Positions 31,405 to 43,301 of a stretch of DNA of 64,000 nucleotides are shown here, piece by piece; within the stretch, counting starts at the first letter, position 1, and the number at the start of each line of letters is the position of its first letter. The stretch lies in contig MNCI01001040.1 of NCBI GenBank assembly GCA_015680685.1, positions 248,285 to 312,284 on the forward strand, read 5' to 3'. Source of the DNA: Gnetum montanum (taxonomy: Eukaryota > Streptophyta > Gnetopsida > Gnetales > Gnetaceae). The notes beneath the pieces are model-generated. The model did no database searches and had not been told where the DNA came from. It saw only the letters and a program-made list of their open reading frames with translations. The position numbers and the translations under genes are program-made.

Positions 31405-33614
31405 CTACCCATATGTGCACCACTTTTAGTGGAAAATTTCTTGTTAATCTCTCATAGCTAATCTATCTTGAGATAGAAAATAAATTTAAGGAAAACAAGC
31501 ATGGGAGAAAGGAATTTCCTTTCCTATGCTTGATCCAAAAATTACGCAAAAAAGTAGGAATAGCCCACTACTTAAATGACATCCTTCAACATGCTCTTGT
31601 TGCCTCCTAGGTAGAAATGATGAAAGATAAAGTGTATGCCAAGATGCAAGAAGAGGAGTAGCCATCACCACCATCCACTCATGAAACAATGTTGAAGGCT
31701 TGTGCTACCATGGAGCACATATAGAAACTCCTTCAATAACTCCTATAGTAGTAGCATGTAGGATCAAGTGGAAATTCATTTATCTATTGAGTAGCCCTAA
31801 GTCATCTAAATGAGGTTACTTATACCATCAGCTAGTTGGAGGATAGGGTGCTAATGCTTTCTACCCAATGAATGAAAGTGTCCATGCACTTGAATCTTAG
31901 TTCTTGAGAGGTAATGGTGTCCATTCCAGGATAATAGAAATTTTTTAGAGAGTTTTAAAAATGCTGCTACCTTCTTAGTGCACATGGAGGAAGGTAATGG
32001 GACCACTATCTTAGTGATGTAGCACCAAGAGTAAGACACTATCTTAGTGATGTAGCACCAAGAGTACAAAACAATGACTGAGGTAGTAGCTAATCGAGTG
32101 GGTGAAGCACTTAATGTTCCTACAACATATGTACTAGATATTGCTATGCTTAGAGATGTGCATACATTTGTAGAAGTGGCAAGTGGAAGATTTATTATAG
32201 TCTAGCATAAGGAATTGATGGAATGATTGGTGGAATCTAGGCAACCAATTTCAGAGGTCTTTGACCTTTTGGATGACATCACTATAACCTAGTCAGTGCT
32301 ATTGGAGGTTAAGGGCAAGTACCTCATTGCTAATGGCTAACTAGAGGTAGCCACAACTAAGAATTGACACTTGGATACCAAAGTTATAGAATTACATGCT
32401 CGTCTTATTAATCCCATAGTTCCTGACTAGGCCATAACTAGAGATGAAGCTTTTCTATAGCTTCAGGAAAAACATCAAGTAGATGAGGACAACAAGAAGA
32501 TGGTAGTCTTTGATGAGTCCATAGTAGAAGCATTGACTCATAAAACTAAAAATGATTTATTAGATATTCGTAAGGAGAGTGTAATTTTTACTAAGAATAA
32601 CTATTGCTTGCATAATGTTTAGCTCCAAAAAGAATAGATAGTTACATATAGGAGATAGCAGTAGGAGTAGCTTGCCAAGGTAGCCATGGATTTGAGGAGG
32701 TTGACAGTTGATATTTCTTAATGGAGAAGGTCCACGCTCTTCACTATAAATATACAATTGAGATTGCTACTTGAAAGAATGAGGCTCTCAAATTTGAAAG
32801 GGTGGAGAACCAATATAGGGACTAGGTTGGCCTTTAGAAACAAATCAATGACAAGCATATCTAACTAGTGGAGGAAAAGGTCAAGGAGGCTTTCTAGTAG
32901 CTCTAACAAGGAGGTGACATGTGGCAACCCATCTTTGATGGACTGAATGAGTATAACAAGGTAGAAATCTGCCTCAAGGAGCTACAAATCAAAGAGATGA
33001 TGGACTACATGAAGCTTGCCAACCTCTATTATGCAAACTTGGAAATGCTGACTATAGGGAGGCCAACATCAAAACTAAAAAAGTAAGTGGCTAGCTCATA
33101 CCTATTGTATGACACCGAGTTCACACATTATAAGGAGATGAAGCAAAAGCTAGAAATTGCCAATGCTAAACTTGATGTTCTTGAAGAGCACTTCACCAAT
33201 CAACGATCAATACTTGAGAACCTAGCCCACAGATTGAGTGACTACTAGTTGTTGCAGAACACTATCAAGGCATCTGATGTTGAATGTAAATAATTTGTAG
33301 GTTGTTTCATCAATGTGAAGGAGTTTTTCATTGCAATGCATTATCTGTGGGATGTTTTCATACTTACCTACATTGATGATGCTACTCAAACCATGTATGA
33401 TCCCTAGAGTAAGGAGGAGAAGATGAAAGAATTGCTATATGCTTTTTGTCTTTTACCTATAGTCATAGTTGCATCAGGACAACCACAACCACCACAACCT
33501 TAACCACAACAGCTGCATGCACCAAAGGTAGGATAAGATCCTCTGGTACCTTAAGAACCTCCACCACCTAGTATCCTCTTTGTCTTCAAATTGCCAAAAG
33601 GATTTTGCTATTAA
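31405..33614 (+). pseudogene. ORF3 of element A, C-terminal part (domain end + coiled coil)
   Basis: This resumes the frame broken by B: ENKHGRKEFPFLCLIQKLRKK (about 31485-31545) and GIAHYLNDILQHA match FPCLIRKLC..GI.GYTND of C1. A Pro/Ser linker (PSPPPST, about 31665) follows, then a long Leu/Glu/Lys-rich coiled-coil-like part (about 32000-33450) with ISEVFDLLDDI and LTHKTKNDLLDI, and a Pro/Gln-rich tail (QPQPPQP, about 33480) ending near 33614. It has many TAG stops, and a 28-bp unit is duplicated near 32008-32065 (ATCTTAGTGATGTAGCACCA). Confidence 0.72.
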
Positions 33615-33807
33615 GTTTTGTAATAGAGTTAAATTTTCTTGTCATGAACATCAATTTTTGTAAAAGTTATAAATCCATATACTTGAGTACTTAGCATTAG
33701 TTGAGTTAGTGTTTGTGCTAGTTAGTCATATAATAATCCCATACCTTTCAAAAAGTTTGTAAATAACCTGGTTCTTCTTTTGTTCACTTGAAGATGAGCT
33801 TTTATTT

Positions 33808-33820
33808 AGTGATGGGGGTA
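33808..33820 (+). other. Polypurine tract of element A
   Basis: AGTGATGGGGGTA lies directly before the 3' LTR and is homologous to AGTCGTGGGGGTA of C1. Confidence 0.7.
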
Positions 33821-34680
33821 TGATGAGTCATGGTTGATTGGACTGTGTTGATGTGAATGCATCAATGTGATCCTATTAATGCAATCCCATCGACACATAT
33901 CCATCAATGCATGGTTTGATGCATCGACGTATTATCTAGTCTTGCCTATATAAATGCATGCACCCACTACATTTATTGATATTCATTCATTTATAGCTTA
34001 GCAAAAATCTTGTAATTTATTTATTTTAGAGTTATAATATTTTCTAAGTGCTCATAGTAGATGTTGAGAAGTGTATAGATCTTTATTTAAGCATTGATGT
34101 ACCTAGACACTTCTTTGTGAATGATAATAAAGACAAGCTTCTTGATAAACCTTGCATCACTTGGAATTAGCATAATATCTATTTAATGCACTTTAGTATT
34201 ATGCAATTTATTTTAATGCATTTAATTAATTAATTAATAGTAAGTAATTAATGTAGATAAGTACAACCATCTTGAGCATATGTTAATGCTTGGTAATCCA
34301 AGTAGCACTTATGCTTGGTAATCTAATAGCATTGCAACATGTTTAGGATGTGTACGATGGAAGGGAATGGATACTTATGTCAAGATTAGTTAAGGCATTA
34401 ATTAGTTCTTAGATTAATTAAATATTTAATTACCTTATTTTCTATACTTAGGTTACTTTAATGAAAACCATAAAAGTTATAGAAATCATATGCCTTAGTT
34501 ATACTTAACCATACCATTGTGCCTCACAAGTGGAACTGGGAAGACAAAAATTATGTCCTTGAAATTCATTGCCTAAATCAAGTGTACTTAGAGAGCTAAA
34601 GTCTACAGAATTTGACTAGATCTCTTAGTGAACACTAGTGATTTGTATGGTTGGATGTAGGGACTGCTTGTTGCTTATCA
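33821..34680 (+). repeat. 3' LTR of element A (860 bp)
   Basis: TGATGAGTCATGGTTGATTGG to TTGCTTATCA. Its U3 (33840-33935) has more GATGCATCAATG, CATCGACACAT and ATGCATCGACG units than the 5' copy, an uneven copy number of the palindromic module between the two LTRs. The TATA box CCTATATAAATGCATG lies at 33945-33960. ATTTT follows at 34681. Confidence 0.9.
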
Positions 34681-34685
34681 ATTTT

Positions 34686-34951
34686 AATTTCTTTTTTTTT
34701 TAGTAATTTTTAATATTTTTGTATTTTTATAAATTTTCAAATTTTCCTTGTAATTTCATCATATGTGGACTAATCTTTTTGGTAGAGTTTTAGAGATCAT
34801 ATGTATTAAGGACTAAATGGATCATTGGTACATGGGTTACTAGTTTGGTTTTGATATGCTTTATTTAAATAATTTCTATTTTTGATATATTATTTTTTAA
34901 TTTTTTAGCTTATGCTTTAGAGTGTCTCATGATAGCCTTTTTGTTAGTTAT
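34686..34951. other. Spacer between elements A and F
   Basis: 266 bp of AT-rich sequence with poly-T. It may be the continuation of the LTR of J that A split. No feature recognised. Confidence 0.35.
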
Positions 34952-35402
34952 TGATGAAGCATATATAAGGTTGCTACATCAATGCATGCTTGTTGACACA
35001 TCCTTGTTGATGCATCTCAGGATACATTGCCATATGTGTATGAACACTAATTCTCCTAAAGCCTATATAAGTGTGCATACTAATAACATTTATGGCACAA
35101 TTTGGTTGATTCATTAATTAAACTCTTGTAGTTTTCTCTCATAGAACTTAGCAAAATCTTTCCTCTAAGTGCTCATAGTATTAATTGAATCAATTGTACA
35201 AAATTTTATTCTAGTGCAATATGTACCTAGACACAGTTGCATGAATAGAAATAAAATCAATATTTCTTCTATTCATTGTAGCACTTATATTAGTTTAAGT
35301 TTAGTTTCTAGTATTTTACTTGGAATGAAATTTACTTTATTGTCCTTAAGCATTTAATATTTTAATTCATAAGTAACGTAAGTATGTCTACTTTGATCAT
35401 AA
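34952..35402 (+). repeat. 5' LTR of F, left part
   Basis: TGATGAAGCAT start, GTTGATGCATCTCAGG module, TATA box GCCTATATAAGTGTGC (35061-35076), then R with TGGATCATTG-free text up to CATAA (35398-35402), the target duplication of E. It continues at 41435. Confidence 0.82.
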
Positions 35403-36435
35403 TGTGGATCATTGAACTTAGAAAGGTGGCAAGGGGGAGGCTTAGAAATGTGGTTTTAAGGCTTCCAAAACCTTTACAATCTTGAGCTCTACATCAGAGT
35501 ATTGTATTGTAGCACCAACAACTCAATCCTACAAGATCTCGATAAGGTCAAGGAACTCAACCCCTTAGGGCAACAAGAACAAGAAATAGAAGGAATGATT
35601 GCAACTCAATTTGTTGATCCTTGCATAGTTAGGTACAAAACAACTTACAAAGCCAAAATGATTAGATAATGAGGAGTAATAGAGAATTCAATGATTACAA
35701 ATGATTGTACAATGAATACAACAATGCTTGCACATTTACTAATGCACATGAAGTCTTCTTATAGCTACCATGTTGCTAAATCCTTCTCAAAACTCATGCA
35801 ACATCTAGCTAACAATCATCAATGGTCATGGGAGATGTCTTTCTTATGCCTAAGATGTCTCTGTAAATTTGGCTTCAAATTTGGAAAGATGTCTTTGTTT
35901 CCTGAAAGACGTCTTTCTAAAGTCTACATCCTAGAGGACATCTTTGCTAAATGGATGACATCTTTCTACATTTGGTTTGCATTCTATAAAGATGTCTTTG
36001 CCTCATGAAAGATGTATTTGGCTGGGAAAAGATGGCTTGCTATTTCTAAATATGTCTTTTTGTATTTTCTCTAAGTTCATCCTAAATTTGTCAAGACATT
36101 TGCTACTTCCTAGAGATATCATTCTTCATATTTCTTTGTCTTTTGAATGCATCATTCTTTGTCCATAGTCTTGACCTTCCACATGCTTAGATGATGATAA
36201 ATTTTCTTGTTTAGTATCAAGTCCTCTTCCATGTTCTTTGGATGTTCATTCAAAGACATGTAGATGAGCTCCTCCTTTGAGCTTTGGAATAGTTCATTCG
36301 ATGTCTTCTTTAGCTCATCTTGGTTTCTCGTGTACGTAGTCCTAAAAACATAATGATCATAAAATCATGAAATTAACTTTTGTGTCCATTTTACTTAATG
36401 TTTTGAGCACACAAAAACACACCAAAAGCTCAACA
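35403..36435 (-). repeat. 3' LTR of copia E (1033 bp)
   Basis: Plus-strand ends are TGTGGATCATTG and AAGCTCAACA. It lacks about 200 bp present in the other copy after TGGATCATTGAACTTAGA (compare 40230-40440). 35830-36120 holds repeated AAAGATGTCTTT palindromes, including the perfect GAAAGACGTCTTTC near 35900. Confidence 0.88.
35830..36120 (-). promoter_or_regulatory. AAAGAYGTCTTT palindrome array in LTR of E
   Basis: Repeated GATGTCTTT and AAAGATGTC units, about ten with variants, the best being the 14-bp palindrome GAAAGACGTCTTTC with an ACGT-type core (as bound by plant bZIP factors). The other LTR repeats the array at 40850-41130. On the minus strand this is upstream of the inferred R region. 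Confidence 0.5.
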
Positions 36436-36436
36436 A

Positions 36437-36449
36437 TCTCCTCCTTTTT
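36437..36449 (-). other. Polypurine tract of E
   Basis: The minus strand reads AAAAAGGAGGAGA just before the LTR start TGTTGAGC. Confidence 0.65.
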
Positions 36450-38500
36450 GGTGATGCTCAAAACTTAAGAAAATGGGTTAGTGATCATACAAATATAACC
36501 ATACTACTCTCCTACTTTTTGAACAACAAAAAAAAAGATAAGGTGCACAAACTTGGATAGAAAAGGTAAAAAATAACAATATAATATGAAGATCCAAATA
36601 GCACTTATAATCTTAAAAAGATAAAGGGAGTATGTATTTATTAGGTCCATGAATAGGTGCCCCAAAGTTGGTAAGAGCAGAATAATTTTTCCAAGTGAAA
36701 TTCATCCTCGAAGTAAAGACTTAAGAAACCTAGCTCTAAAAAAATATGACATTAGTAGTGCAAGGTGCTTGGAATTTAGATAATCCATACAACATCATAA
36801 TGGAAAAGTATTGATGTCAAATGAATACGTTCTCATAGATTAATCATGTTATTACTCAAAATGTAGTGAAAATTGAGAATTTCTCTTTTGTGGTTAAAAT
36901 GAGGAGTTGCAATTAATTCAATAAGAACTATCAACATTAAATTTTAATGGTCAAGCCTATGAGTGAGACATGCATACTTCGATGTTTGTGCAAGGAAATG
37001 CAATATCCAAAAACATTAAGCAAAAATAAAACATGTTGATAAATATACATTCATACACTTATTGAAATTCTCTCCTAATGTAAATATGATTAGGTAAAAA
37101 TAGTTTGTAAATACAAAATATCAAAGATAGAACATGTAGAAATAGGCGTTTCATCAAGTATCACATAAATATGAAAGCAACAAGTGGTGCCTCACATACA
37201 TCAAGAACTAAGCCAAGTTTTTCAACCAATATTTAAGCTTGAAGTGAAGTGTGAAAATTGAGGAGTAAGTAATCTATCTTTAATATAAGTAAATTAGTAT
37301 GGATCATCATCTTGGTAAATGAGCATATAATAATCAACAACCTGAAACCAGCCATGTCAAATTCTCAAAGAAAATTATCAAAAGAACCACTCTTATCATG
37401 GCTAATCTACATCTCAAAACAAAATATTCAATGGATAAATCAATCAAAAAAATATATACCCAAAAGAACATGGCTTTTCTCATAATATCAACTAGTTTTT
37501 GTATAAAAATAGATACTTCATGCTTAAGCTTATCAGATAGGTGTGTTTTTAGTTCAAAATCTATGAGGACCAACACATAAATTGACACTAAAGACCAAGG
37601 ATAGATCATCACAAAAAAATTGGTCTAATAGAAATAAGGGCATTAGATTCTAGTTTCAAACAAAAGAAATCATCAATAGAATATAAAAGCCATGAATTTT
37701 TAGATTAAATATGATAGCCATGCATATTTGCTTTTGAAATAATCTAATACAACAACTTGAAAACAATTGATGCTAATAAAGAACTAAGTATTCATATATC
37801 ATTAAATACATTTTAAGGTCCTCATATATACCAAACACAACCATTCATCAAAAATATTTCAAGTCGATAGAGAAATGATTATATAAATTTGATTAATCAT
37901 TAAATACATTTGAAAGTTCACATATGCAACACACCATCATTCAAGATTTTTCCATCCCATTATGTGAAAAATACCTCTTGAGGAACTTTCCTTGCTCTTT
38001 GTGCATTTTGGCTAAAGTCCCCATGGACTCCCCCTACATATATGCTACTTATAATGGGCTTTTAAGATCAATGTGCAAAAATCACAAACACACTCTTACT
38101 ATAGATCAATATTAAGAATAATTATGGAGATCTAGATCTTCAACTAGAAATATTAATAGAGGTTTGTCTCATCTTATAAATGGAAAAAATCATTTCAAAG
38201 TCTATGAGCATAGATACAGATCATCACAAGAATTTAAAATTGAGTAAGACATGAAATCAAGCCAAGGGAAATTATTACAAGAGCTATTATAAATCTTCAC
38301 AAAACCAGTCAATATCATGAATGAATGAGAGAAATGCTATAGACACTTATTCTGCATTTTTTGATCTAAGACATGGATAATTTACATTGTCCTTATTAAC
38401 TAGCAAGCAAAGAAATAGAGACTTAACTTGCTTGTTGATAAATTGGGATGATTAATGGAGTTTGAGATGAGGTCCCCTATAATGAAGTACCTCCTCATCC
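36450..38500. other. Internal region of E without recognised coding
   Basis: About 2 kb, AT-rich, with no motif of protease, integrase, RT or RNase H in any frame that I could see, where copia elements normally have over 3.5 kb of pol. It may be a replacement sequence of a non-autonomous family. Confidence 0.5.
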
Positions 38501-40142
38501 TTAGGTTCTATTTCATTAGATAGTGAATTTGATGTCTCTATTTGTTCATTTTCCTCATGATAAAACTTTGAATCAATTTTTGCATTATTTTAAAAGCTAC
38601 CCTTCTCTTCATTCTCACTTATTGTTACTTACACAATTCCTTACCAAAACCCTTTTGACAAGACCAAGCATTAATCTCATTTTGATCATCATAATTAGGA
38701 GTTTGCATAAAACCATAATTTTTGCATATAAAAGTAGTGTCATCCTTATGATAAGAATTATCAAACCTTACAATGCTTGACTTTGAGCTTGAAACTTCAA
38801 GTATTGCTTCATATGAATTTTTGGTTAATTTTTGAGAATCTTTTCATCTTGAATCTTGTTGCAATCCTTGTTAGAAAAGGTTGGTGGTTGAATCTCAGCT
38901 TTTATGTATGAGATTTCTTCTTTCATTTTAGCATGGATAGCATTTAACTTAGAAAGCACTAGTTTCTTTGACTTCTTAATCAAATGATGTAAGAGAAGAA
39001 TTTCTTCTTTAAATTTACTATACCTATTGCCACACTTATGATGTTGTTCGATCATATGTGAGGAAGATTCATTAGTAAGCCCCATGCATATGAGATGAGA
39101 ATCTTTAGAAGAATTGCATGCTTCTTCTTCACTTTGCTCATCATCATCCCAACTTGTATAAAAGTTGGTATTTTTCAATTCCTCATCATTGGATCTATTC
39201 TTTGATTGAAATTTGCTATCATTTGGATCACTAGGAAATTCAAAGGCCATATGGCCTCTTCCTCCACAAACCCAACACTTTATGGAAGAAAAATATAGAT
39301 TAGAAAAATTTTAAAAATTTCTACCTCTTTCTCTACCTTTGAAGAAATTTGGACTTTTTTTTTTGCTAATATGTCCCTTTGTTTCTTCTTATAAGCAATC
39401 ATTGTAGTCTCCTTGAGAGAAGAGCAATCTCATCTTCATTGCCCTCATCATGATCATTGATCTCCTTCTCCTTGGAGGTAGTCTTTAGGGCAATAGGTTC
39501 TCCTTGAATCTCTTCTTTGCTTATGAGATTCATTTCATGGGCAATGAAAGCACTTTGAAGTTCCTCAAATCTTAGAGTCAAGAAATCTCTAATTTACTCC
39601 TTGGTTGTGACTTTAGGGCTGAACTCTGGTTGAAGAGTTTTGATCATTTTGATGATGACGTCACTTTTGGGCAAGTCTTTCCCTATCCTTCTAATAGCTA
39701 TAACAAGATCATTCTCTCTAAAAAATAATCCTTGATTTTCTCACCTTCTTGCATCTTAAGTTTATCATATTCACTTTGCAAAACTAACAATTTCAATTGC
39801 TTAATGATAGAGATTTCCTCATAAGTAGCTTCTAAAGTTTGCCAAATTTCTTTGGCCATTTTACATCTTGCTACCCTATTGAATTCAGATTTATTCAATG
39901 CATAATATAAATAATTTTTTTTCATTTGAATCAAACATGAACTTATCCTTTTCTTTTTGCAACCATTTGTTACAAGGCTTAATGCTATTAGTGGTGTCAT
40001 CAATAGGTGGAGTGTAGCCTTCTAAGATTAACTCCCAGAATTTAGACTCCATGGATTGAAAGAACCCTTGCATTCTAGATTTCTAATAAGTGAAGTTGAA
40101 TCCATCGAACATGGATGGCTTTGTGTGAGAAGTCTCCTCCAT
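38500..40142 (-). pseudogene. gag of copia E (UBN2-type domain + zinc knuckle)
   Basis: Starts at minus-strand ATG 40142-40140 (MEETSHTKPSMFDG). The copia gag pattern follows in order: FWELILEGYTPP, TLEATYE and IKQLKLLVLQSEYDKLKM (about 39830-39760), KVTTKE, IRDFLTLRFEELQSAFIAHEMN (about 39590-39530). A zinc knuckle CWVCGGRGHMAFEF lies near 39270-39230, with the last Cys now Phe, then a long acidic/Lys-rich tail (to about 38825) and a degraded end. One frame change and a few stops break it. Confidence 0.83.
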
Positions 40143-40177
40143 TGTTCAACCTTGAAGTTTATGATGAAATAAAGAGT

Positions 40178-40195
40178 ACTAGGATCTAATACCAA
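40178..40195 (-). other. Primer-binding site of E (Met-initiator type)
   Basis: The minus strand reads TTGGTATTAGATCCT, two changes from TGGTATCAGAGCC, next to the LTR end at 40197. Confidence 0.72.
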
Positions 40196-40196
40196 T

Positions 40197-41434
40197 TGTG
40201 GATCATTGAACTTAGATGGGAGGTGGGGGAATGAATAAGCTTTCTAAATTAAAACTTAAATAAACAAAGCACACACACATAAATTTACATGGTTCCCCAA
40301 CTTGGGTACTCCACACTCAAAGGGTAGATCACAAACACACCTCCAAACTTTGTTTCTTTTCAAATTGTGGTTGAAGGATTCACATCCTATATAGTCATCA
40401 AGTCCCACTCTAGAATGTTGAACTACAGCAAAAATCACTCAACCCTACAAGGTCTTTTTAGGCTTGGAAATATGTTTTCAAGGCTTCGACAGCCTTTATA
40501 ATCTTGAGCTCTACATTGGAGTGTTGTATTGTAGCATCAATAACTTAATCCCATAGGATCTCGACAAGTTCAAGGAATTCAACCCATCAAGGTAATAAGA
40601 ACAAGAAATACAAGAATGATTGAAACTCAATTTAATGATCATTGCATAGCTAGGTAAAGCACACTTTACAAAGCTAAAATGCTTAGACAATGAGGAGTAG
40701 TAGAGAATTCAATGATTACAAATGACTATACAATGAATACAATAATCCTTGCATATTTCCCGATGCACATGAAGTCTTCTTATAACTATTGTGTTGCTAA
40801 ATAATTATTGAAACTCATGCAATGACTAGGTAATGATCACCAATAGTTGTGGGAGACATCTTTCATATGCCTAAGATGTTTATCTAAATTTGGCTTCAAA
40901 TCTAGGAAGATGTCTTTATTTCTTGAAAAATGTCTTTTTGAAGTCTTCATCCTAGAAGATGTATTTTCTTAATGGAGGACATCTTTTTGCATTTGATCTA
41001 TATTCTATAAAGACTTCTTTATCTCATGAAAGACATCTTTGGCTAGGGAAAGATGTCTTTTTGCATTTTCTCTGAGTTCACCGGAAATCTTCCAAGATGT
41101 CTTTTGCTTCCTAGAGACATCTTTCTTCATCTTCCTTTGACTTTTAAATACATCATTCCTTGTCCATAGCCTTAACCTTCCGCATGCTTAGATGATGATA
41201 ACATTGATTGTTCAATATCAAGTCCTTGTCCATGTTCTTTGGATGTTTGTTTGAACACATGTGGATGACCTCCTTCTTTGAGCTCTAGGATAGTTCATTC
41301 GATGTCCTCTTTGGTTCATCTTGGTTTCCTATGTATGTAGTTCTAGAAACATAATAACTATACAACCATGAAAATTTTTTTTTCTCCATTTTACTTAATG
41401 TTTGAGCACACCATAACACACCAAAATGGCCACA
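40197..41434 (-). repeat. 5' LTR of copia E (1238 bp)
   Basis: Plus-strand ends are TGTGGATCATTG and ATGGCCACA, followed by CATAA. It is the full-length partner of 35403-36435. Confidence 0.88.
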
Positions 41435-41866
41435 CATAACACAATAATGCTTGGTAATCCCATCAATGAATACTTGGTACACCCAGTAGTAAATACTTGG
41501 TAACTTAGTAGTGTTAGTAGACATTCAGGATGTGTATGAAAAGTGGGAATAGATGCTCCAATTTTATAATATTTTAGTTATTTAATTAATAAAATTAAAT
41601 ACTTAATTCATCATTTATTTAATCTCTTTATAGATATAGAAAATGATAAAAATTATAAAATAAATATCTTACACCTCAATCACACTTAGCCATACAAATC
41701 AATTTAAAATAAGTGATGGTTGGAAAGATAATGACTAGTAACCACATCTTTTATTGTCTAAGGATATAGGCCACTTATGTAAATGAAGCCCACATAATTT
41801 GACTAGATCATGCATACACGCTAGTGATTCATATGGTTAGGTGTAGGAAATACTTGTTGCTCATCA
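41435..41866 (+). repeat. 5' LTR of F, right part
   Basis: Starts with CATAA, then three CTTGGTA-ACCCAGTAG units (41450-41512, period about 23 bp), then the shared U5 with TTGACTAGATCATGCATAC and the end TTGCTCATCA. It joins 35402. Confidence 0.85.
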
Positions 41867-41867
41867 T

Positions 41868-41885
41868 TGGCATTGTTAATAGGGA
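41868..41885 (+). other. Primer-binding site of F (decayed tRNA-Asp type)
   Basis: TTGGCATTGTTAATAGGGA aligns to TGGCGCCATTGCTAGGGA only with a small deletion and an insertion. It is recognised mainly by position after the LTR. Confidence 0.4.
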
Positions 41886-42019
41886 ACTTAGTTGTAGCTA
41901 TGTGTGCTAAGTTTTTTTAAATAGTGAAAGAATACAAAGTTATTTTAAGAATACAATACATCATCTTTAAGAGAAATAATAATATTGTATTCATGCACAC
42001 TACATAAGAAAAAACTAAG

Positions 42020-43301
42020 TTATCTTCTTCTCATAGGACTAATTCATCACCTGTTGATGATTCTAAATAGCAACATGACATATCCAAAAGGAATATTGAT
42101 GAGATACCTCAATAATTAAAGGTTGTTTATTCACATTTGTATCCCTACTATATAGACTTCATGTTCATCCTCCATCAAGATGAACAACTATAATGGTGAG
42201 ATTTTGAGGGCAATGTTGTATTATCCCTTGATTAGTCTATTTGTTCAATGTTCATGGAAGCTCTTATGAAGCCGAGGCTTGAACCAATAGTACTAGATTA
42301 CCAAATTAAGGAAAACCTCTCTAGAAACTATCAATAAATAGAGGTCCAACTTAGAAAAGATAAAATCATGGGGGCACACAATGAAGCCTCAAAGAGTAAA
42401 AAGTCCCGATATCACTAGTTTTATAATTAGAGAAGAAGAACCTAGAATTTCCATCAGGAAAATCTTAGCATTAAGATCATCCTTCATTTAGTGAGAAAAA
42501 CATGACTAATCAATAGTTATGTTTAACCTTGTCAAGCAACCAAGGTAAGGGAAGAATTAGTTCTAGAACCATGGAAACCTCAAGGCCATGGTTGCCCAAC
42601 CATTCTCCAAGAGAATAACCAAGGGATAAAAGAAGAAGGACAAGATAACACAAATATCCTAGTCCTTTATTCTCACTATTATTCTTATCATTAAACTATG
42701 ATAGTGGGGGGCATGACTAAGACTAAAGGAGAAATGATCAAGGCTGAGATGAAGATGACAGAAGGTCCCATTGTAGAGAAGGGAGGAGAGAGCATAGACA
42801 ATAACAAGAAGAGGAAGGAAAACATAAAAAAAGAAGGAATAATAGGCCACATTATAGAAGACATGACCATGATAGGGATCACCATGGATATGGTGATTAT
42901 AATGAGCTGATAGTTATTATGAGAAGCATGATAAACATTTGAGAGGTAGTTCATGTTTCCACTAGGCATTAAAGGGATAATCAAGTTAAATAGCTTGATA
43001 TGAACAACATCTTTAATTTTAAGGGAGGGTATAATGTTAATCAATAATATTATTTGCAAGCCTTCCATGATGGTTGTGTATTGAAAAAAATTTAAAATAA
43101 GTGGTAGAAACTCAAATTGTTTCCTAGGATACTTATGAAAGAAGCTAAGAGTTGGTATCGATCTTTGGGGTTGAATCTACTCATAGATGATGAACAATGT
43201 TGAAACTATTCAACAATAAATATAAAACATATTCTAGGATATCTAACCTAAGGAAACAAAACCAAGGGTGGAAAGAAGTCAATCATGAATCCCTTGATGC
43301 A
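42020..43301 (+). pseudogene. gag of element F, first part (cut by H)
   Basis: SSSHRTNSS start text and FMFILHQDEQL (about 42145-42195) match gag of A. A Lys/Arg-rich part follows (42650-42910), then the Retrotrans_gag core up to KLFPRILMKEAKSWYRSLG (about 43110-43170), TYSRISNLRKQ and NHESLDA, ending at the target site ATGCA of H (43297-43301). It resumes at 49698. Many stops. Confidence 0.75.

Larger units (their letters stand above)
14379..34680 (+). mobile_element. Athila-like Ty3/gypsy element A, complete outline, with element B nested inside
   Basis: Two LTRs (14379-15199 and 33821-34680) in direct orientation are flanked by the same 5-bp sequence ATTTT (14374-14378 and 34681-34685). 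Inside, in order, are a tRNA-Asp-type primer site, gag, protease, RT-RNase H, integrase, a 2-kb spacer, ORF3 and a polypurine tract. Element B (24166-31399) sits in ORF3. Removing B and one CTTCT leaves about 13.1 kb, a normal size for Athila-type elements. All ORFs are full of TAG stops, mostly at former CAG (Gln) codons. Confidence 0.92.
35403..41434 (-). mobile_element. Ty1/copia element E, gag-only, minus strand (6.0 kb)
   Basis: Direct repeats 35403-36435 and 40197-41434 are flanked by CATAA at 35398-35402 and 41435-41439. Read on the minus strand: 5' LTR, Met-type primer site (40195-40178), gag with UBN2-type domain and zinc knuckle (40142 to about 38500), about 2 kb without recognised coding, polypurine tract (36449-36437), 3' LTR. 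Protease, integrase and RT were not found. It is inserted into the 5' LTR of F. Confidence 0.88.

Noticed and set aside
38523-38780. 85-codon plus-strand frame
   Set aside because: Antisense of the copia E gag tail.
42698-42910. Lys/Met/Glu-rich 70-codon frame
   Set aside because: Composition comes from the purine-rich part of F gag; no family resemblance.
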